Counted from the stretch's first letter, positions 1-9,097 are shown. The stretch is 38,314 nt of DNA from Rubidibacter lacunae KORDI 51-2 (GCF_000473895.1 NZ_ASSJ01000064.1:1-38314), one strand, 5' to 3'. The notes: generated by a model not told the origin, from the sequence alone. Program-made: numbers and translations.

Positions 1-2271
1 CTGCTCCGACAGAGCCACAATCAGCTCGGCATCCCCCGACAAAGTCACGGAGGATGCACCGTTGATGGCCGCGAGGGATACCTTGCCGTCGTGGCATGCG
101 ATCGCTGCCCGAGCGTCCTCAAGCTCCAGAGCGGCGGCGATCATCTTGCCCTTGCCCGAGACCTGATGCTGCAGCCTAGCGCGGTGGAAGATCGCGCGAG
201 CGGCTTCCTCCAGCCCAAGCATGCCTGACATATAAGCTGCCGCGGCTTCGCCGGCACTGTGGCCGACAATGGCGGCAGGCTGCAGCCCCCAGGCGCGCCA
301 TAGTTCGCCCAGAGCCACCTGCAACGCGAAATTCGCAGGCTGGGAGATCTGTGTTTCCGCCATCCGCGACGAAGCTTCGTCTCGGGTCAACTCCTGCAGG
401 AGAGACCAATCGGCGAATTCGGCAAAAGCCGCATCGCAGCGCTCGATCCAGTGACGAAAAAGCGGCTCGACCTGGAGCAGCTGGCGCCCCATTGCCCACC
501 ATTGTGGACCCATGCCCGAAAACACAAAGACCGGACTGTCTTCCGGCCGGTCCAACACGTTGGCCTTGCCCAGCAAGAGCCCTTTCGGTTCCAGACCGCG
601 CCGATAATCCTCCAGCTTGGCAACCAGCTCATCCCGGTTCTGTCCGAGGACGACGAGCCGGCAGTGGTGATGGGTTCTCCGACGCGCTGCTGCCCGGCAG
701 TAGCCATTGAGGTCAAGTGCCGGTTCGCCCCCTTGTAGAACGGATAAGTGTCTAAGCGCCAGCTCTTTCAACGCCTCGTCGCTGCGCGCGGAGATCGGCA
801 GGAGATATGCCGCCGGTTCTTTATCTTCCGCAGTCGCTGTCTCTGCACAAACGTCGGACTCCTTACCGGCGGCGGAGGTTGGGGCCTCCTCGACGATCGC
901 ATGGGCATTCGTCCCGCCGAAGCCGAAGGAATTGACCCCTGCTCGGCGAGGACATCCGTCATCCGGCCAGGCGATGGTCTCCACCGGCACTACGAAATGA
1001 TGTCCGGACAACCCTAGCTCGGGATTCTCCGTGTCAAAGTTCCGATTTGGAGGCACAACACCGTGGTGAACTGCCAAGGTTGCCTTGATCAATCCGGCAA
1101 TGCCGGCAGCCGCCTCCAGATGTCCGATATTGGTCTTGACCGAACCAATAAAATGCGGTCTGGCATTGGTTTGACCGTTGCCGAAGACGTCTCCCAATGC
1201 CCGGATTTCTATCGGGTCTCCCACCGGTGTCCCGGTTCCATGGGCCTCGATGTAGCGAACGCTGCCCGGATCGATGCTAGCCTTCCGGTAAACCTGCCGC
1301 AGCATGTCCGCCTGGGCGTCGGCAGAAGGTGTAGTCAAGCTCGGGGTACGCCCATCCTGATTCACCGCTGTGCCTTTGATGACAGCATAGATACGGTCTC
1401 GATCCCTCAACGCATCGTCCAAGCGCTTGAGAACCACAACCCCAGCTCCTTCGCCGCGGGCAAACCCATCGGCACTTGCGTCGAAGGTCTTGCAGCGGCC
1501 ATCCTGAGCAAGCATTGTCGCGCGGCTAAAGCCAATGGTTGGCTCCGGCTTGAGGAGAGCGTTGACCCCTCCGACCAGGGCCATGCTGCATTCGCCGGCA
1601 TGGATGCTCTGACAGGCAAGATTCACTGCTGTCAAAGATGATGAACACGCCGTGTCGACTGCAAGGCTCGGTCCCTTGAAGTCGAAACAATAAGATATGC
1701 GGTTGGCGGCAATGCACAGGACTTGACCGGTATTGGTGTGAGCCCCGATATGTTCGCGGCTATTATTACTGCTTTGAATTTGCCCGTAGTCACCTGAAGC
1801 AATGCCCACGAAAACACCGACATCCCGGCCGCGGAGGGACTGCAATGTCAAACCACCGTCCTCAAGGGCATCAAAGGATGTCTCCAGCAGCATGCGCTGC
1901 TGTGGATCCATGACCGCGGCTTCACGCGCCGAGATCCCGAAGAAGCAGGCGTCGAATTTGGTAATCCCGTCAATAAATCCACCGCGAAGCGAACCAACAG
2001 TGCCCGGTTCGTTCATCGCATCGGGGCTGAACAGAAGGTCGTTATTCCACCGGTCGGCCGGGACGGGCACTGTCGCATCGACTCCAGCGGTCAGAAGCTG
2101 CCAAAAACTCGCCGCCGAATTGGCATTTCCCGGGAACCGGCAGCCGATACCGACGATAGCGACAGGTGCATGGGGTGGATGTACGTCGGTATGGGCGACA
2201 CGGGCTACTGCATTGTCATCGAGCATAACCGGCTGCTCCAGAACGAGAACTTCGGACGCGATATGTCGCAT
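1..2271 (-). CDS. Type I polyketide synthase, N-terminal part (KS and half of AT), runs off the left edge
   Basis: The frame is open for 757 codons from ATG at 2271 down to base 1 with no stop, so the gene continues outside the window. A ketosynthase domain spans about residues 36-460: the active-site cysteine is C209 in DTACSSSL, and the two histidines are H344 in EAHGTGT and H384 in KTNIGHLEA. A linker follows, then an acyltransferase domain from about residue 580 (VFVFSGMGPQWW) with the nucleophile S672 in GHSAGE; the AT is cut by the window edge. KS loads and condenses acyl units; AT selects the extender. The SGMGPQWW signature is common in iterative and mycobacterial-type PKSs (known family trait), but later domains that would fix the type are not visible. 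The frame is open back to a stop at 2386, yet 2271 is the only ATG in that stretch; the Shine-Dalgarno is weak. HIP1 is sparse here (one copy, 98-105), so recent acquisition is possible. Confidence 0.93.
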   Translation of the reverse strand, partial: MRHIASEVLVLEQPVMLDDNAVARVAHTDVHPPHAPVAIVGIGCRFPGNANSAASFWQLLTAGVDATVPVPADRWNNDLLFSPDAMNEPGTVGSLRGGFIDGITKFDACFFGISAREAAVMDPQQRMLLETSFDALEDGGLTLQSLRGRDVGVFVGIASGDYGQIQSSNNSREHIGAHTNTGQVLCIAANRISYCFDFKGPSLAVDTACSSSLTAVNLACQSIHAGECSMALVGGVNALLKPEPTIGFSRATMLAQDGRCKTFDASADGFARGEGAGVVVLKRLDDALRDRDRIYAVIKGTAVNQDGRTPSLTTPSADAQADMLRQVYRKASIDPGSVRYIEAHGTGTPVGDPIEIRALGDVFGNGQTNARPHFIGSVKTNIGHLEAAAGIAGLIKATLAVHHGVVPPNRNFDTENPELGLSGHHFVVPVETIAWPDDGCPRRAGVNSFGFGGTNAHAIVEEAPTSAAGKESDVCAETATAEDKEPAAYLLPISARSDEALKELALRHLSVLQGGEPALDLNGYCRAAARRRTHHHCRLVVLGQNRDELVAKLEDYRRGLEPKGLLLGKANVLDRPEDSPVFVFSGMGPQWWAMGRQLLQVEPLFRHWIERCDAAFAEFADWSLLQELTRDEASSRMAETQISQPANFALQVALGELWRAWGLQPAAIVGHSAGEAAAAYMSGMLGLEEAARAIFHRARLQHQVSGKGKMIAAALELEDARAAIACHDGKVSLAAINGASSVTLSGDAELIVALSEQ

Positions 2272-2439
2272 GAAAAAAATCGCGACGAACCTCAACTTAG
2301 TGCCAGGTAGTAAAAAACCAACCAAGTGCTTTGTAAAATGTACAATTTGGCAATGTATTTTTACGGTGGCGATGTTGCAACCCTCTCAATGGATACGTGA
2401 GTTCAACGTAAGGATTCAGGTGCAGGGGTTGACAGAGGG

Positions 2440-2706
2440 TTAGCTCTGGTCACACGAGGGAATGAGGGATAGCTCCTGCGACCGCCCTCTCGCCGCCAGG
2501 GCTGCCGCCTCTACCAAAAATTCCATCGCCGAACGTCCCTGAGCTCGACAGGTTTGGATGACACTCAGCAAGTCTGCCGTCCCCTCAAATCCCGACCACG
2601 AGGGTGACTCGCCGCTGACCATGCGTTTCGTCACCGCCAGTCGCAGCGATCGCTCGCGTGCGACAAGTGGCCAACCCTGCCGATGCACGTCCCTACTCCG
2701 ACTCAA
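2440..2706 (-). pseudogene. IS66-type transposase, C-terminal remnant
   Basis: An 88-codon frame holds a stretch resembling the C-terminal end of IS66-family transposases: RSLRLAVTKRMVSG, where the family usually has a SERxLRxAVxxRKxSGG pattern, followed by LLSVIQTCRAQGRSAMEFLV, which matches the family's final helix region. The catalytic DDE core upstream is absent; beyond 2706 the frame does not continue as transposase. It therefore reads as the tail of a decayed insertion sequence, lying between the PKS promoter side and the epimerase gene. Recognition is from memory of the family, without a search; no terminal repeats were identified. Confidence 0.6.
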
Positions 2707-2760
2707 ACGCCCGGCATTTTTTCATTCCAGGATCGCGGCGGAGCAGATCCACGACGCAAC

Positions 2761-3654
2761 TTAAGTGTCGTCGTTCTCTTTGCGGAGCGTGTCTGCAACC
2801 AGTTCGACTGTTGTATCCAAGCTCGCACCCGGCTCGAGAGATAGCAAGTGCTCGCCCGTAATCAGGGCATTGCGAGGCGCGCTCCACGGTTCCAGGCAAA
2901 TAAATGGTTTGTCTTGGAGCATCCAGAACACCAACGTCGAGCACTCCTCGGAGTATCGCACCGTTAGCTTGATGCCCCGCGCTCGATCCTCAAAAGAGGC
3001 TTCCCGGCGAGCGAGGGGGGTCAGTGTTGCATCGACTTCGTTGCGCGTGAAATCGAAGCTGTTGTTGAACGGACCGCCGACGTTGTTGGCGCGATCGAAA
3101 TAGCGCGCGGCAGGAATATCAAATGCGAGCTGCTGTTTGTCGCCAACTTGGAAATACGGATGCAGTCCCAAAGAAAAGGGCATCGGCGAAGCCGAGTAAT
3201 TGCTATAGCGCTGTTGGAGCGTCAGCGTTTTGCCGCGCAATTGATAGGCAAACGTCACCTGAAAATCGAACGGATACTGCTCGCGCGTGCGCTCGTTGCT
3301 CTTGAGGACGAGGGTCAGACCGGCGTGACCGTCCGTCACGCGATCGCTCACGCTCCAGGGCAAATCACGAGCGAAGCCGTGGCGAGGCAGTTGGTAAGAT
3401 TTGCCTTCGAGGGTGTAGGTGTCGTCTGGCAAATCACCGCAGATCGGGAACAGGATCGGGATGCCGCCGCGCACGCTTTTTGTGGGATCGGCGAAGCGCT
3501 CCGTATCTAAATAAAGCAAGTCCTGTCCTTGGATACGCCAACGCGTGACAATACCGCCTCGCTCCGGAACGACTTCGACGCGGGACTGCGCGCTGTCGTC
3601 GCTGAGGATATAAGTCTGATAGGGATCTTGTTTGACGGCGATCGCGAATGTCAC
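2761..3654 (-). CDS. Aldose 1-epimerase / hexose mutarotase family protein
   Basis: About 297 residues, matching the usual length of cytoplasmic YeaD/GalM-like mutarotases, which interconvert alpha and beta anomers of sugars or sugar phosphates. Seen in the sequence: RGGIPILFP near the N-terminus, a HGFAR segment, LGLHPYF in the middle (the catalytic-histidine region of the fold) and CLEPWSAPRNA near the end (the glutamate region). The frame is open to 3918, but the extra 88 residues are unlike the family; the GTG at 3654 has GGAGG about eight bases upstream and gives a normal-length protein, so I chose it. It stands alone on the minus strand, head-to-head with the flavin hydroxylase gene. 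The exact substrate cannot be read from the sequence. Confidence 0.88.
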   Translation of the reverse strand: MTFAIAVKQDPYQTYILSDDSAQSRVEVVPERGGIVTRWRIQGQDLLYLDTERFADPTKSVRGGIPILFPICGDLPDDTYTLEGKSYQLPRHGFARDLPWSVSDRVTDGHAGLTLVLKSNERTREQYPFDFQVTFAYQLRGKTLTLQQRYSNYSASPMPFSLGLHPYFQVGDKQQLAFDIPAARYFDRANNVGGPFNNSFDFTRNEVDATLTPLARREASFEDRARGIKLTVRYSEECSTLVFWMLQDKPFICLEPWSAPRNALITGEHLLSLEPGASLDTTVELVADTLRKENDDT

Positions 3655-3933
3655 GGGCTTGGCCTCCGCGTGCAATAACAGGCAATGAACTCGACGGCTG
3701 CCGCTGAGATGCACGCTGCTAGCAACCTCCAGAAGTGTATCGGAAAACGGTCCGATCGCATTCCTTGCAGTCAACAGGTGGCAAGCTAGGTCGCAAGCCG
3801 TTTCGCATCCAAGCGAGAGAACAGGCAAGTTCGCGTCTGCAGCAGCAGGATAGGTGGAATGCCTCGAATTGCCGTGACACAATAAGAACTGTAAAGAAAG
3901 TCGGCGCGAGCCCTGCATCCCGACATCAACTCG

Positions 3934-5238
3934 ATGGCGACCGACCGGCTCCGAACCCTCTTATCGTGCATGCTTCTGACTTCATCCCCCGATCGCGCCT
4001 CTGCTGCCAAGACTTCAACCCAATACGACTGCGATGTGGCGATCGCAGGGGGCGGCATCGTTGGCGTGACGCTGGCACGCGCGCTGCAAGCCTCGGGATT
4101 GCGCGTCGGGATCGTCGAAGCGCAGGTCCCTGACGCTGCCATCGCTCGCGATCGGTCCTATGCCGTTTCGGTTCTCTCCAGCCGCATCCTCGACGGATTG
4201 GGCGTTTGGAAAACGGTGTTTCCTCGTGTTGGAGCCTTCAGCCGCATTCACCTGTCGGATGCCGATGCCCCGGGAGCCGTTGAGTTCGAGCTACGGGATT
4301 TGGGAACCGATTACCTGGGATTTGCCGGACCACACGGTGCATTGCTGTCGGCGCTGCAGGCGGCCGTCGCCGATGCCGACAGCATCACCTGGTTTTGCCC
4401 GGCAACCGTTGCCGACGCGGCCATCGATGCTCAAGGGGCAACGTTAACGCTGAATGCTCCGGACGAGAACAATCGACGCGAGGTGCGAGCGCGGCTGCTC
4501 GTCGCAGCAGATGGCGCGCGATCGCGGGTGCGAGCGTCAGCGGGCGTGCGGACGCGCGGCTGGAAATACGGGCAGTCTTGCATCACCACCACCTTCGCCC
4601 ACGCAGCGCCCGCCAACGATACAGCCTTCGAGCGGTTCTGGCCGACGGGTCCGATGGGCGTACTGCCGCTACCGGGCAACCGCTGCCAAGTGGTGTGGAC
4701 GAATCCCCACGCCCGCGCGCAGGAACTGCAAGCAACCGATGCCAACACTTTCACCACCGCTCTCGAACGCTACACGGGGGGTCTGCTTGGCCGCATCGAA
4801 CTCCTGAGCGATCGCCTGGTGTTTCCAGTGCAACTGCTTCAAAGCGATCGCTACGTGCAGCCGCGTTTGGCTTTGGTCGGCGACGCAGCTCACTGCTGCC
4901 ATCCGGTCGGCGGTCAGGGCTTAAACTTAGGTATCCGGGATGCAGTGGCGATCGCGGAGGTGCTGACGGCTGCCCACCATCGCGGGGAAGACATCGGCAG
5001 CCTGCGGGTTCTGCAGCGCTACGATCGCTGGCGGCGTTGGGAGAACGTGGCGATCCTCGGATTGACTGACATGCTCAATCGCACTTTCTCGAACGAGTGG
5101 CTGCCTGCCGTGGCTGTCCGACGTTCCGGTCTGTGGGCGATGCGCCGGGTTCCGCCCGTACGCCGCTTTTCGCTGTCGTTGATGACTGGTTTGCTAGGCC
5201 GTCAGCCTGAAGTTGCTCATGTCACGGCTCGCGCCTGA
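3934..5238 (+). CDS. UbiH/VisC-family FAD-dependent hydroxylase
   Basis: 434 residues of a class A flavoprotein monooxygenase. The N-terminal FAD-binding dinucleotide fold is VAIAGGGIVGVTLARAL (residues ~35-51), the middle DG motif is AADGARSRVR, and the second FAD motif is GDAAHCCHPVGGQGLNLG. These are the hallmarks of the UbiH/Coq6 group, which hydroxylate the ring of quinone precursors using NAD(P)H and O2. Cyanobacteria make plastoquinone, not ubiquinone, so the true substrate of this homologue is uncertain. The first ~30 residues are outside the fold; an internal ATG at 3970 is an alternative start, and neither start has a clear Shine-Dalgarno. It diverges from the epimerase gene across a short gap of about 280 bp from that gene's preferred start. 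Downstream lies a decayed NTPase relic. Confidence 0.88.
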   Translation: MATDRLRTLLSCMLLTSSPDRASAAKTSTQYDCDVAIAGGGIVGVTLARALQASGLRVGIVEAQVPDAAIARDRSYAVSVLSSRILDGLGVWKTVFPRVGAFSRIHLSDADAPGAVEFELRDLGTDYLGFAGPHGALLSALQAAVADADSITWFCPATVADAAIDAQGATLTLNAPDENNRREVRARLLVAADGARSRVRASAGVRTRGWKYGQSCITTTFAHAAPANDTAFERFWPTGPMGVLPLPGNRCQVVWTNPHARAQELQATDANTFTTALERYTGGLLGRIELLSDRLVFPVQLLQSDRYVQPRLALVGDAAHCCHPVGGQGLNLGIRDAVAIAEVLTAAHHRGEDIGSLRVLQRYDRWRRWENVAILGLTDMLNRTFSNEWLPAVAVRRSGLWAMRRVPPVRRFSLSLMTGLLGRQPEVAHVTARA

Positions 5239-5351
5239 GACGGTTCGTGAAGTCCTGCTCCGACCTTGCCATCTGCATTGCTGCTCGCGCTGCCGCTTGC
5301 CCGTCCTTGCCCTGAGCGACTGCCTAGAGGTACAGCCCCCATAGTCGGCAA

Positions 5352-5910
5352 GTTTCAGACTACCTCGGCTCCGCCCCCGACCTCGACGGACTAAAGGCAG
5401 CCTGGCAACGCGATCGCGCGTTGCAAAAGCTAGCTCGAACGTCGCTGACCCTTGAGCTGATGGCAAAAGCTTATCGAGCTGGAACGCAGTCGATTTGACA
5501 CCATTGCTCCTGCACGACTGCCGCCGGCATCTGTTTGCCACTTACATCGATCGCCAACTTCTCGATTGAAAGACCCGACCTTACCCGCGATCGCTACGGT
5601 ACGCGTAACTGTGGTGTTTACCGGGAACGTTTGGCGAGCACGGGCGGACGGTGCTCTTTATGGATCGCATGCACCAGCGCCGCATTGAAGACTGGCTCGA
5701 CGGCCGCTTTGAAGACCTATTCTAAGCCGGGCTCGTGTGAACCGTCGGCGGCGTTATGACTGCTGTGCTCGTTCCTGTGCTTGTCAGGGCAACTGCCAAG
5801 GAATCTCACACACTTTCTGGAAAAGGCCGTAGCGTGCGGTTTCCTTAATCGTATCTGCGGGCCCAAAGCTTTGTGCGCCGTGATTTGCAAGCCTATTTCG
5901 CCAGCCGAAC
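5352..5910 (+). pseudogene. Decayed STAND/NACHT-type NTPase, C-terminal part of the ATPase module
   Basis: Three consecutive plus-strand segments in shifting frames read like the region after Walker B in cyanobacterial NACHT NTPases. Segment one (from 5352) gives VSDYLGSAPDLDGLKAAW and then ALQKLARTSLTLELMAKAY, equivalent to the usual 'LAxTPLMLxIMxxAY' part, ending in a stop. Segment two gives HLFATYIDRQLLD and, after another frame change, FGEHGRTVLFMDRMHQRRI, like the 'LFxTYIxRM...WLAxxLxxxxQTVFLIExMQ' part. Segment three gives HFLEKAVACGFLNRI and, one frame over, SFVRRDLQAYFASR, like the 'FLxxVxxGYxFVHRxLQEYFA' end of the ATPase module. No Walker A is present upstream and there are several stops and frameshifts. 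STAND NTPases are often signalling or defence proteins; which kind this was is unknown. Confidence 0.6.
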
Positions 5911-6063
5911 TCGCGGCAATCGCACCCCATCGCTTCAAAGAGACTGGACTCCAGCCCAAAGCTTCAACTCCGAACACAAGGCGATCGCTGCAGTAATCAA
6001 CAGATCGAGTGGGGCGATCGTCCCCAACTGCCAGGCGATCGCGTCGACGCTTTTTCGCCTAAA

Positions 6064-6939
6064 TCATTCGCCTAAATAAGCTGTCAATACCTTGGGGTTG
6101 CGCTGGATTTCCGCAGGCGAACCGTTGGCTAGGTTGCGGCCTTCCGCCAGCACCCAGATGCGATCGCACAGGGACATGATCACGTCCATGTTGTGCTCGA
6201 TCACCAAAAACGAGATTCCCTCGCGGTTCCACTCGACGATGTGTTCGCAGATCTGACCGATCAGCGTGGGGTTGACTCCTGCTGCCGGCTCGTCCAACAA
6301 AATCAAACGCGGCTGCGGCATCAGCGCGCGCGCCAGTTCTAGGAGCTTGCGCTGCCCGCCCGACAGTGCGCCCGCGTAGTCGTGAGCCTTTGCCGCCAAC
6401 CCGACCGATTCGAGGATCGACATGGCACGCTCGCGGTTGTGCCGCTCTTCGACGCGGACCTGACCCGACCGGAACAACGCACGAACGATATTTTCGCCCG
6501 TTTGGTTCTGCGCGCCCAGCAGCATATTCTCTAACACTGACAGGCGCGAGAGCACCCGTGCCACCTGAAACGTGCGGACCAACCCCGCCTGGGCGATGCG
6601 ATAAGGACTGAGCGTCTGGATCGGCATGCCATCGAAGCATATCTCACCAGCATCGGGATAAATGAAGCTCGAGAGCAAGTTGAAGAGCGTCGTTTTTCCT
6701 GCGCCGTTGGGGCCGATCAACCCCGTAATGCTCCCGCGCGCGACCTGAATCGCGGCCCGATCTACCGCGCGGATGCCCCCGAAGCTCTTACATAAATCCT
6801 TAGCGTTCAACAACAAATCCGTTTCGGGTTCGGGCGCGATCGCAGTCTTAACGTTAGTGTCGGCTGGGTCGGTTGTGCTACTTTGACTGCCCTTCAGACT
6901 ACCCGATTGCACGTTTGTATTTTGCTGCTCGTTTTCCAT
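6064..6939 (-). CDS. livG: ABC transporter ATP-binding protein, LivG-type (branched-chain/neutral amino acids)
   Basis: 291 residues. The nucleotide-binding domain shows Walker A GPNGAGKTT, the signature LSGGQRKLLELARAL, Walker B LILLDEPAAGVNP and the switch histidine in VIEHNMD. The sequence AAGVNP after Walker B is typical of the LivG subgroup, which powers import of hydrophobic or neutral amino acids (or urea in UrtD). An unusual point is an N-terminal extension of about 41 residues rich in Q, S, T and N before the domain begins at DLLLNAKDL. The start is supported by GGGAG about eight bases before the ATG at 6939. It follows livM by 16 bp on the same strand, so the two are surely co-transcribed. 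The partner genes livH, livF and the binding protein are not in the window. Confidence 0.92.
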   Translation of the reverse strand: MENEQQNTNVQSGSLKGSQSSTTDPADTNVKTAIAPEPETDLLLNAKDLCKSFGGIRAVDRAAIQVARGSITGLIGPNGAGKTTLFNLLSSFIYPDAGEICFDGMPIQTLSPYRIAQAGLVRTFQVARVLSRLSVLENMLLGAQNQTGENIVRALFRSGQVRVEERHNRERAMSILESVGLAAKAHDYAGALSGGQRKLLELARALMPQPRLILLDEPAAGVNPTLIGQICEHIVEWNREGISFLVIEHNMDVIMSLCDRIWVLAEGRNLANGSPAEIQRNPKVLTAYLGE

Positions 6940-6955
6940 GCCTGCCGCTCCCGAC

Positions 6956-8152
6956 CTAGCGGCCGAGGGTAAGTTCCTCTTTTCGACCGAGAATACCTTG
7001 GGGTCGTGAGGTCATCAACACCATCAAAATCAAACCGATGACCAGAATTCGCAACGCCCCCAAACGCGCATCGTCCAACAACCAAGCCATGCCGTCCACA
7101 GGTATCTGCAACCACGAGCCATCGGGCAAGGCCAAACTGCTGAGCGATCGCTCCACGCCCGGCAGTACAAAGCGCGTCAGCGACTCATAGGCCCAGAAAA
7201 TAACCGCACCCAATAGCACGCCCGCATTATTCCCTGCCCCACCCAACACCACGATCGTCCAGCCATAGAAGCTGATAATCGGAATGAAGTTGCTCGGGTA
7301 AACCGCATTGAGCTGCCACGCGTAAAATGCCCCGGCCACGCCTGCGATTGCGCCGCCGAGCATGAACGCTTGCAGCTTATACCAGAACACGTTCTTGCCG
7401 AGGGCACGCGGAATATTTTCGTCTTCGCGAATGGATTTAAGGACGCGTCCCCACGGCGATCGCACCAATACTTCCAAACCGGTGTAAACCAGCCCTAGCG
7501 TGACGATTGCCAGCAGCATCAGGCCGGCTTTAGGGCTGTAATTCCACAGCGCCAAAACGCCGTTGTAGTAAAGCAACCCACCGAGCGCCAAGGCGACAAG
7601 CGCCCAACACAGGAGGTCGAGAGGATAGCGCTGCTGCCAACGTCCGTCTTGTTTGCGTCTCAGCCACTCCCGCCGCAGCCCGCGCCAAAGCAACCACAGG
7701 GCCAGTCCGGCGACGGCCGTCAGTATCGCGATCGCCGCTCTTTTGCCACCGTCATTTGGCTGCCAGCCGTCCAGCGGTAGCGGATAACCCTGTAGTCCAA
7801 ATGCTCCGCGGGTTAGATCCTCTTCATTTAACGCCACCAGACGCACCATTTCCGAGGTCCCAATCGTCACGATCGCCAAATAGTCTTCGCGCAGCCGCAG
7901 CGTTGACGCGCCCACGATCAGCCCTAGTAGTGCGGCCAGCAACGCGCCCGCCGGGACGGCCAGCGCGATCGGCCAGCCCCCATCACTGAGCAGGACGGTG
8001 GTGTAGGCACCTAGAGTCATAAACGCAACGTGGCCGAAGTTAATCAGACCCGTGAAGCCCCACTGCAAATTCAACCCCAATCCGAACAGCGCAAAAATCG
8101 CCGTCGAGATCGTCAAAAAAACTAGGTACTGGACCATCGAATCGGTTGCCAA
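6956..8152 (-). CDS. livM: ABC transporter permease, LivM-type
   Basis: 398-residue polytopic inner-membrane protein. The N-terminus YLVFLTISTAIFALFGLGLN followed by LQWGFTGLINFGHVAFM is the LivM/LivH family opening. Further hydrophobic helices and the cytoplasmic loop SPWGRVLKSIREDE (the EAA-like loop that contacts the ATPase) follow, then the FYAWQLNAVYPSNFIP segment. At roughly 400 residues with a charged insert (WRGLRREWLRRKQDGRW) between helices, it is longer than the minimal LivM. It forms the membrane pore of an amino-acid importer with LivG just downstream. In cyanobacteria such genes belong to the neutral-amino-acid (Nat) uptake system and are often scattered; that fits the absence of the other subunits here. 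Confidence 0.92.
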   Translation of the reverse strand: MATDSMVQYLVFLTISTAIFALFGLGLNLQWGFTGLINFGHVAFMTLGAYTTVLLSDGGWPIALAVPAGALLAALLGLIVGASTLRLREDYLAIVTIGTSEMVRLVALNEEDLTRGAFGLQGYPLPLDGWQPNDGGKRAAIAILTAVAGLALWLLWRGLRREWLRRKQDGRWQQRYPLDLLCWALVALALGGLLYYNGVLALWNYSPKAGLMLLAIVTLGLVYTGLEVLVRSPWGRVLKSIREDENIPRALGKNVFWYKLQAFMLGGAIAGVAGAFYAWQLNAVYPSNFIPIISFYGWTIVVLGGAGNNAGVLLGAVIFWAYESLTRFVLPGVERSLSSLALPDGSWLQIPVDGMAWLLDDARLGALRILVIGLILMVLMTSRPQGILGRKEELTLGR

Positions 8153-8278
8153 GCTGTGCGCGCGGCAGGCTGGAATTGGGTCGTTCGGTGCGAACGCCGG
8201 TTTAAACTTCAGCGATTCTACCTCAGCCGCAGCCCTCTACCGTATCGGCAATAGCCAATCCTGTCCTCCTCGAGGCGC

Positions 8279-9097
8279 TCAGGTACCCGTCTCTGAAGTT
8301 GGGGCGATCGCTCCATTGTCCGGAAAGCGACGCGATCGGACATCCTCAGCGTAGTCCTTGACAGCCCGCGTCACGATCGCGCCGAGATCGGCATAGGCCT
8401 TTGCAAACGGCGGCTGGCGCGGGCTCAGTCCCAACAAATCCGCAGTCACCAAAACCTGACCGTCGCAGGCAGTCCCGGCCCCGATTCCAATCGTCGGAAT
8501 CGAAATATCGGCCGTAATCCGTGCTGCTAGCTCGCTGGGGATGTGCTCTAGCACGATTGCGAATGCTCCGGCCTCCGCAAGAGCACTCGCTTCGCGGGCA
8601 ATGCGCTCGGCTGCAGTGGGCGTCTTGCCCTGCTGGCGGAATCCCAGTCGGTGCACTGATTGCGGCGTTAGTCCGACGTGCCCCATTACGGGAATCCCGG
8701 CTTCCACCAGCCGCTCGACACTTGCCGCTGCAGCAGCATGCCCGCCTTCAAGCTTGACTGCCTGTACGCCGGCTTCTTTGAGCGCCCGGCCAGCCGAGCG
8801 AATCGCCTGTGCCGAACTTTCCTGAAAACTCATAAATGGCAAGTCGCAGACTACGAGCGCCCGTTCGACCCCCCGACGCACGGCTGCTGCATGGTGCAGC
8901 ATCTCGTCCAGGGTGACAGGCAGCGTTGTTGCGTGCCCGAGAGCGACCATAGCCAGCGAGTCGCCGACCAAAATTAAATCCGCGCCGGCCGCATCGAGCA
9001 ACCGGGCAAAACTCCAGTCCCACGCTGTAAGGGCAACAATCGGTCGACGTTGGTGTTTCCAGTCGATCAACTGCCGGATCGTAATACTCATCCGCAC
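8279..9097 (-). CDS. panB: 3-methyl-2-oxobutanoate hydroxymethyltransferase (PanB)
   Basis: 272 residues, normal for the family. PanB adds a hydroxymethyl group from 5,10-methylenetetrahydrofolate to 2-oxoisovalerate, giving ketopantoate, the first committed step to pantothenate and CoA; it is a cytoplasmic TIM-barrel enzyme. Conserved metal and catalytic positions are visible: D46 in LVGDSLAM, D85 in VCDLPFMS, E117 in VKLEGG and E184 in IVLEHIP, plus the GHVGLTPQ and GIGAG segments. Either the ATG at 9097 or the one at 9091 could start translation; the difference is two residues. It sits 126 bp upstream of livM on the same strand, so readthrough into livMG is possible. No panC or panD is nearby. 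Confidence 0.95.
   Translation of the reverse strand: MRMSITIRQLIDWKHQRRPIVALTAWDWSFARLLDAAGADLILVGDSLAMVALGHATTLPVTLDEMLHHAAAVRRGVERALVVCDLPFMSFQESSAQAIRSAGRALKEAGVQAVKLEGGHAAAAASVERLVEAGIPVMGHVGLTPQSVHRLGFRQQGKTPTAAERIAREASALAEAGAFAIVLEHIPSELAARITADISIPTIGIGAGTACDGQVLVTADLLGLSPRQPPFAKAYADLGAIVTRAVKDYAEDVRSRRFPDNGAIAPTSETGT

Noticed and set aside
1063-1641. 192-codon plus-strand frame
   Set aside because: Antisense to the PKS KS domain, which has a clear continuous minus-strand reading; no motif of its own.
1802-2443. 213-codon plus-strand frame
   Set aside because: Antisense to the PKS N-terminus; arginine/serine/threonine-rich shadow composition.
4395-5069. 224-codon plus-strand frame inside the flavin hydroxylase
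   Set aside because: Alternative frame of a gene with intact FAD motifs; arginine-rich low-complexity translation.
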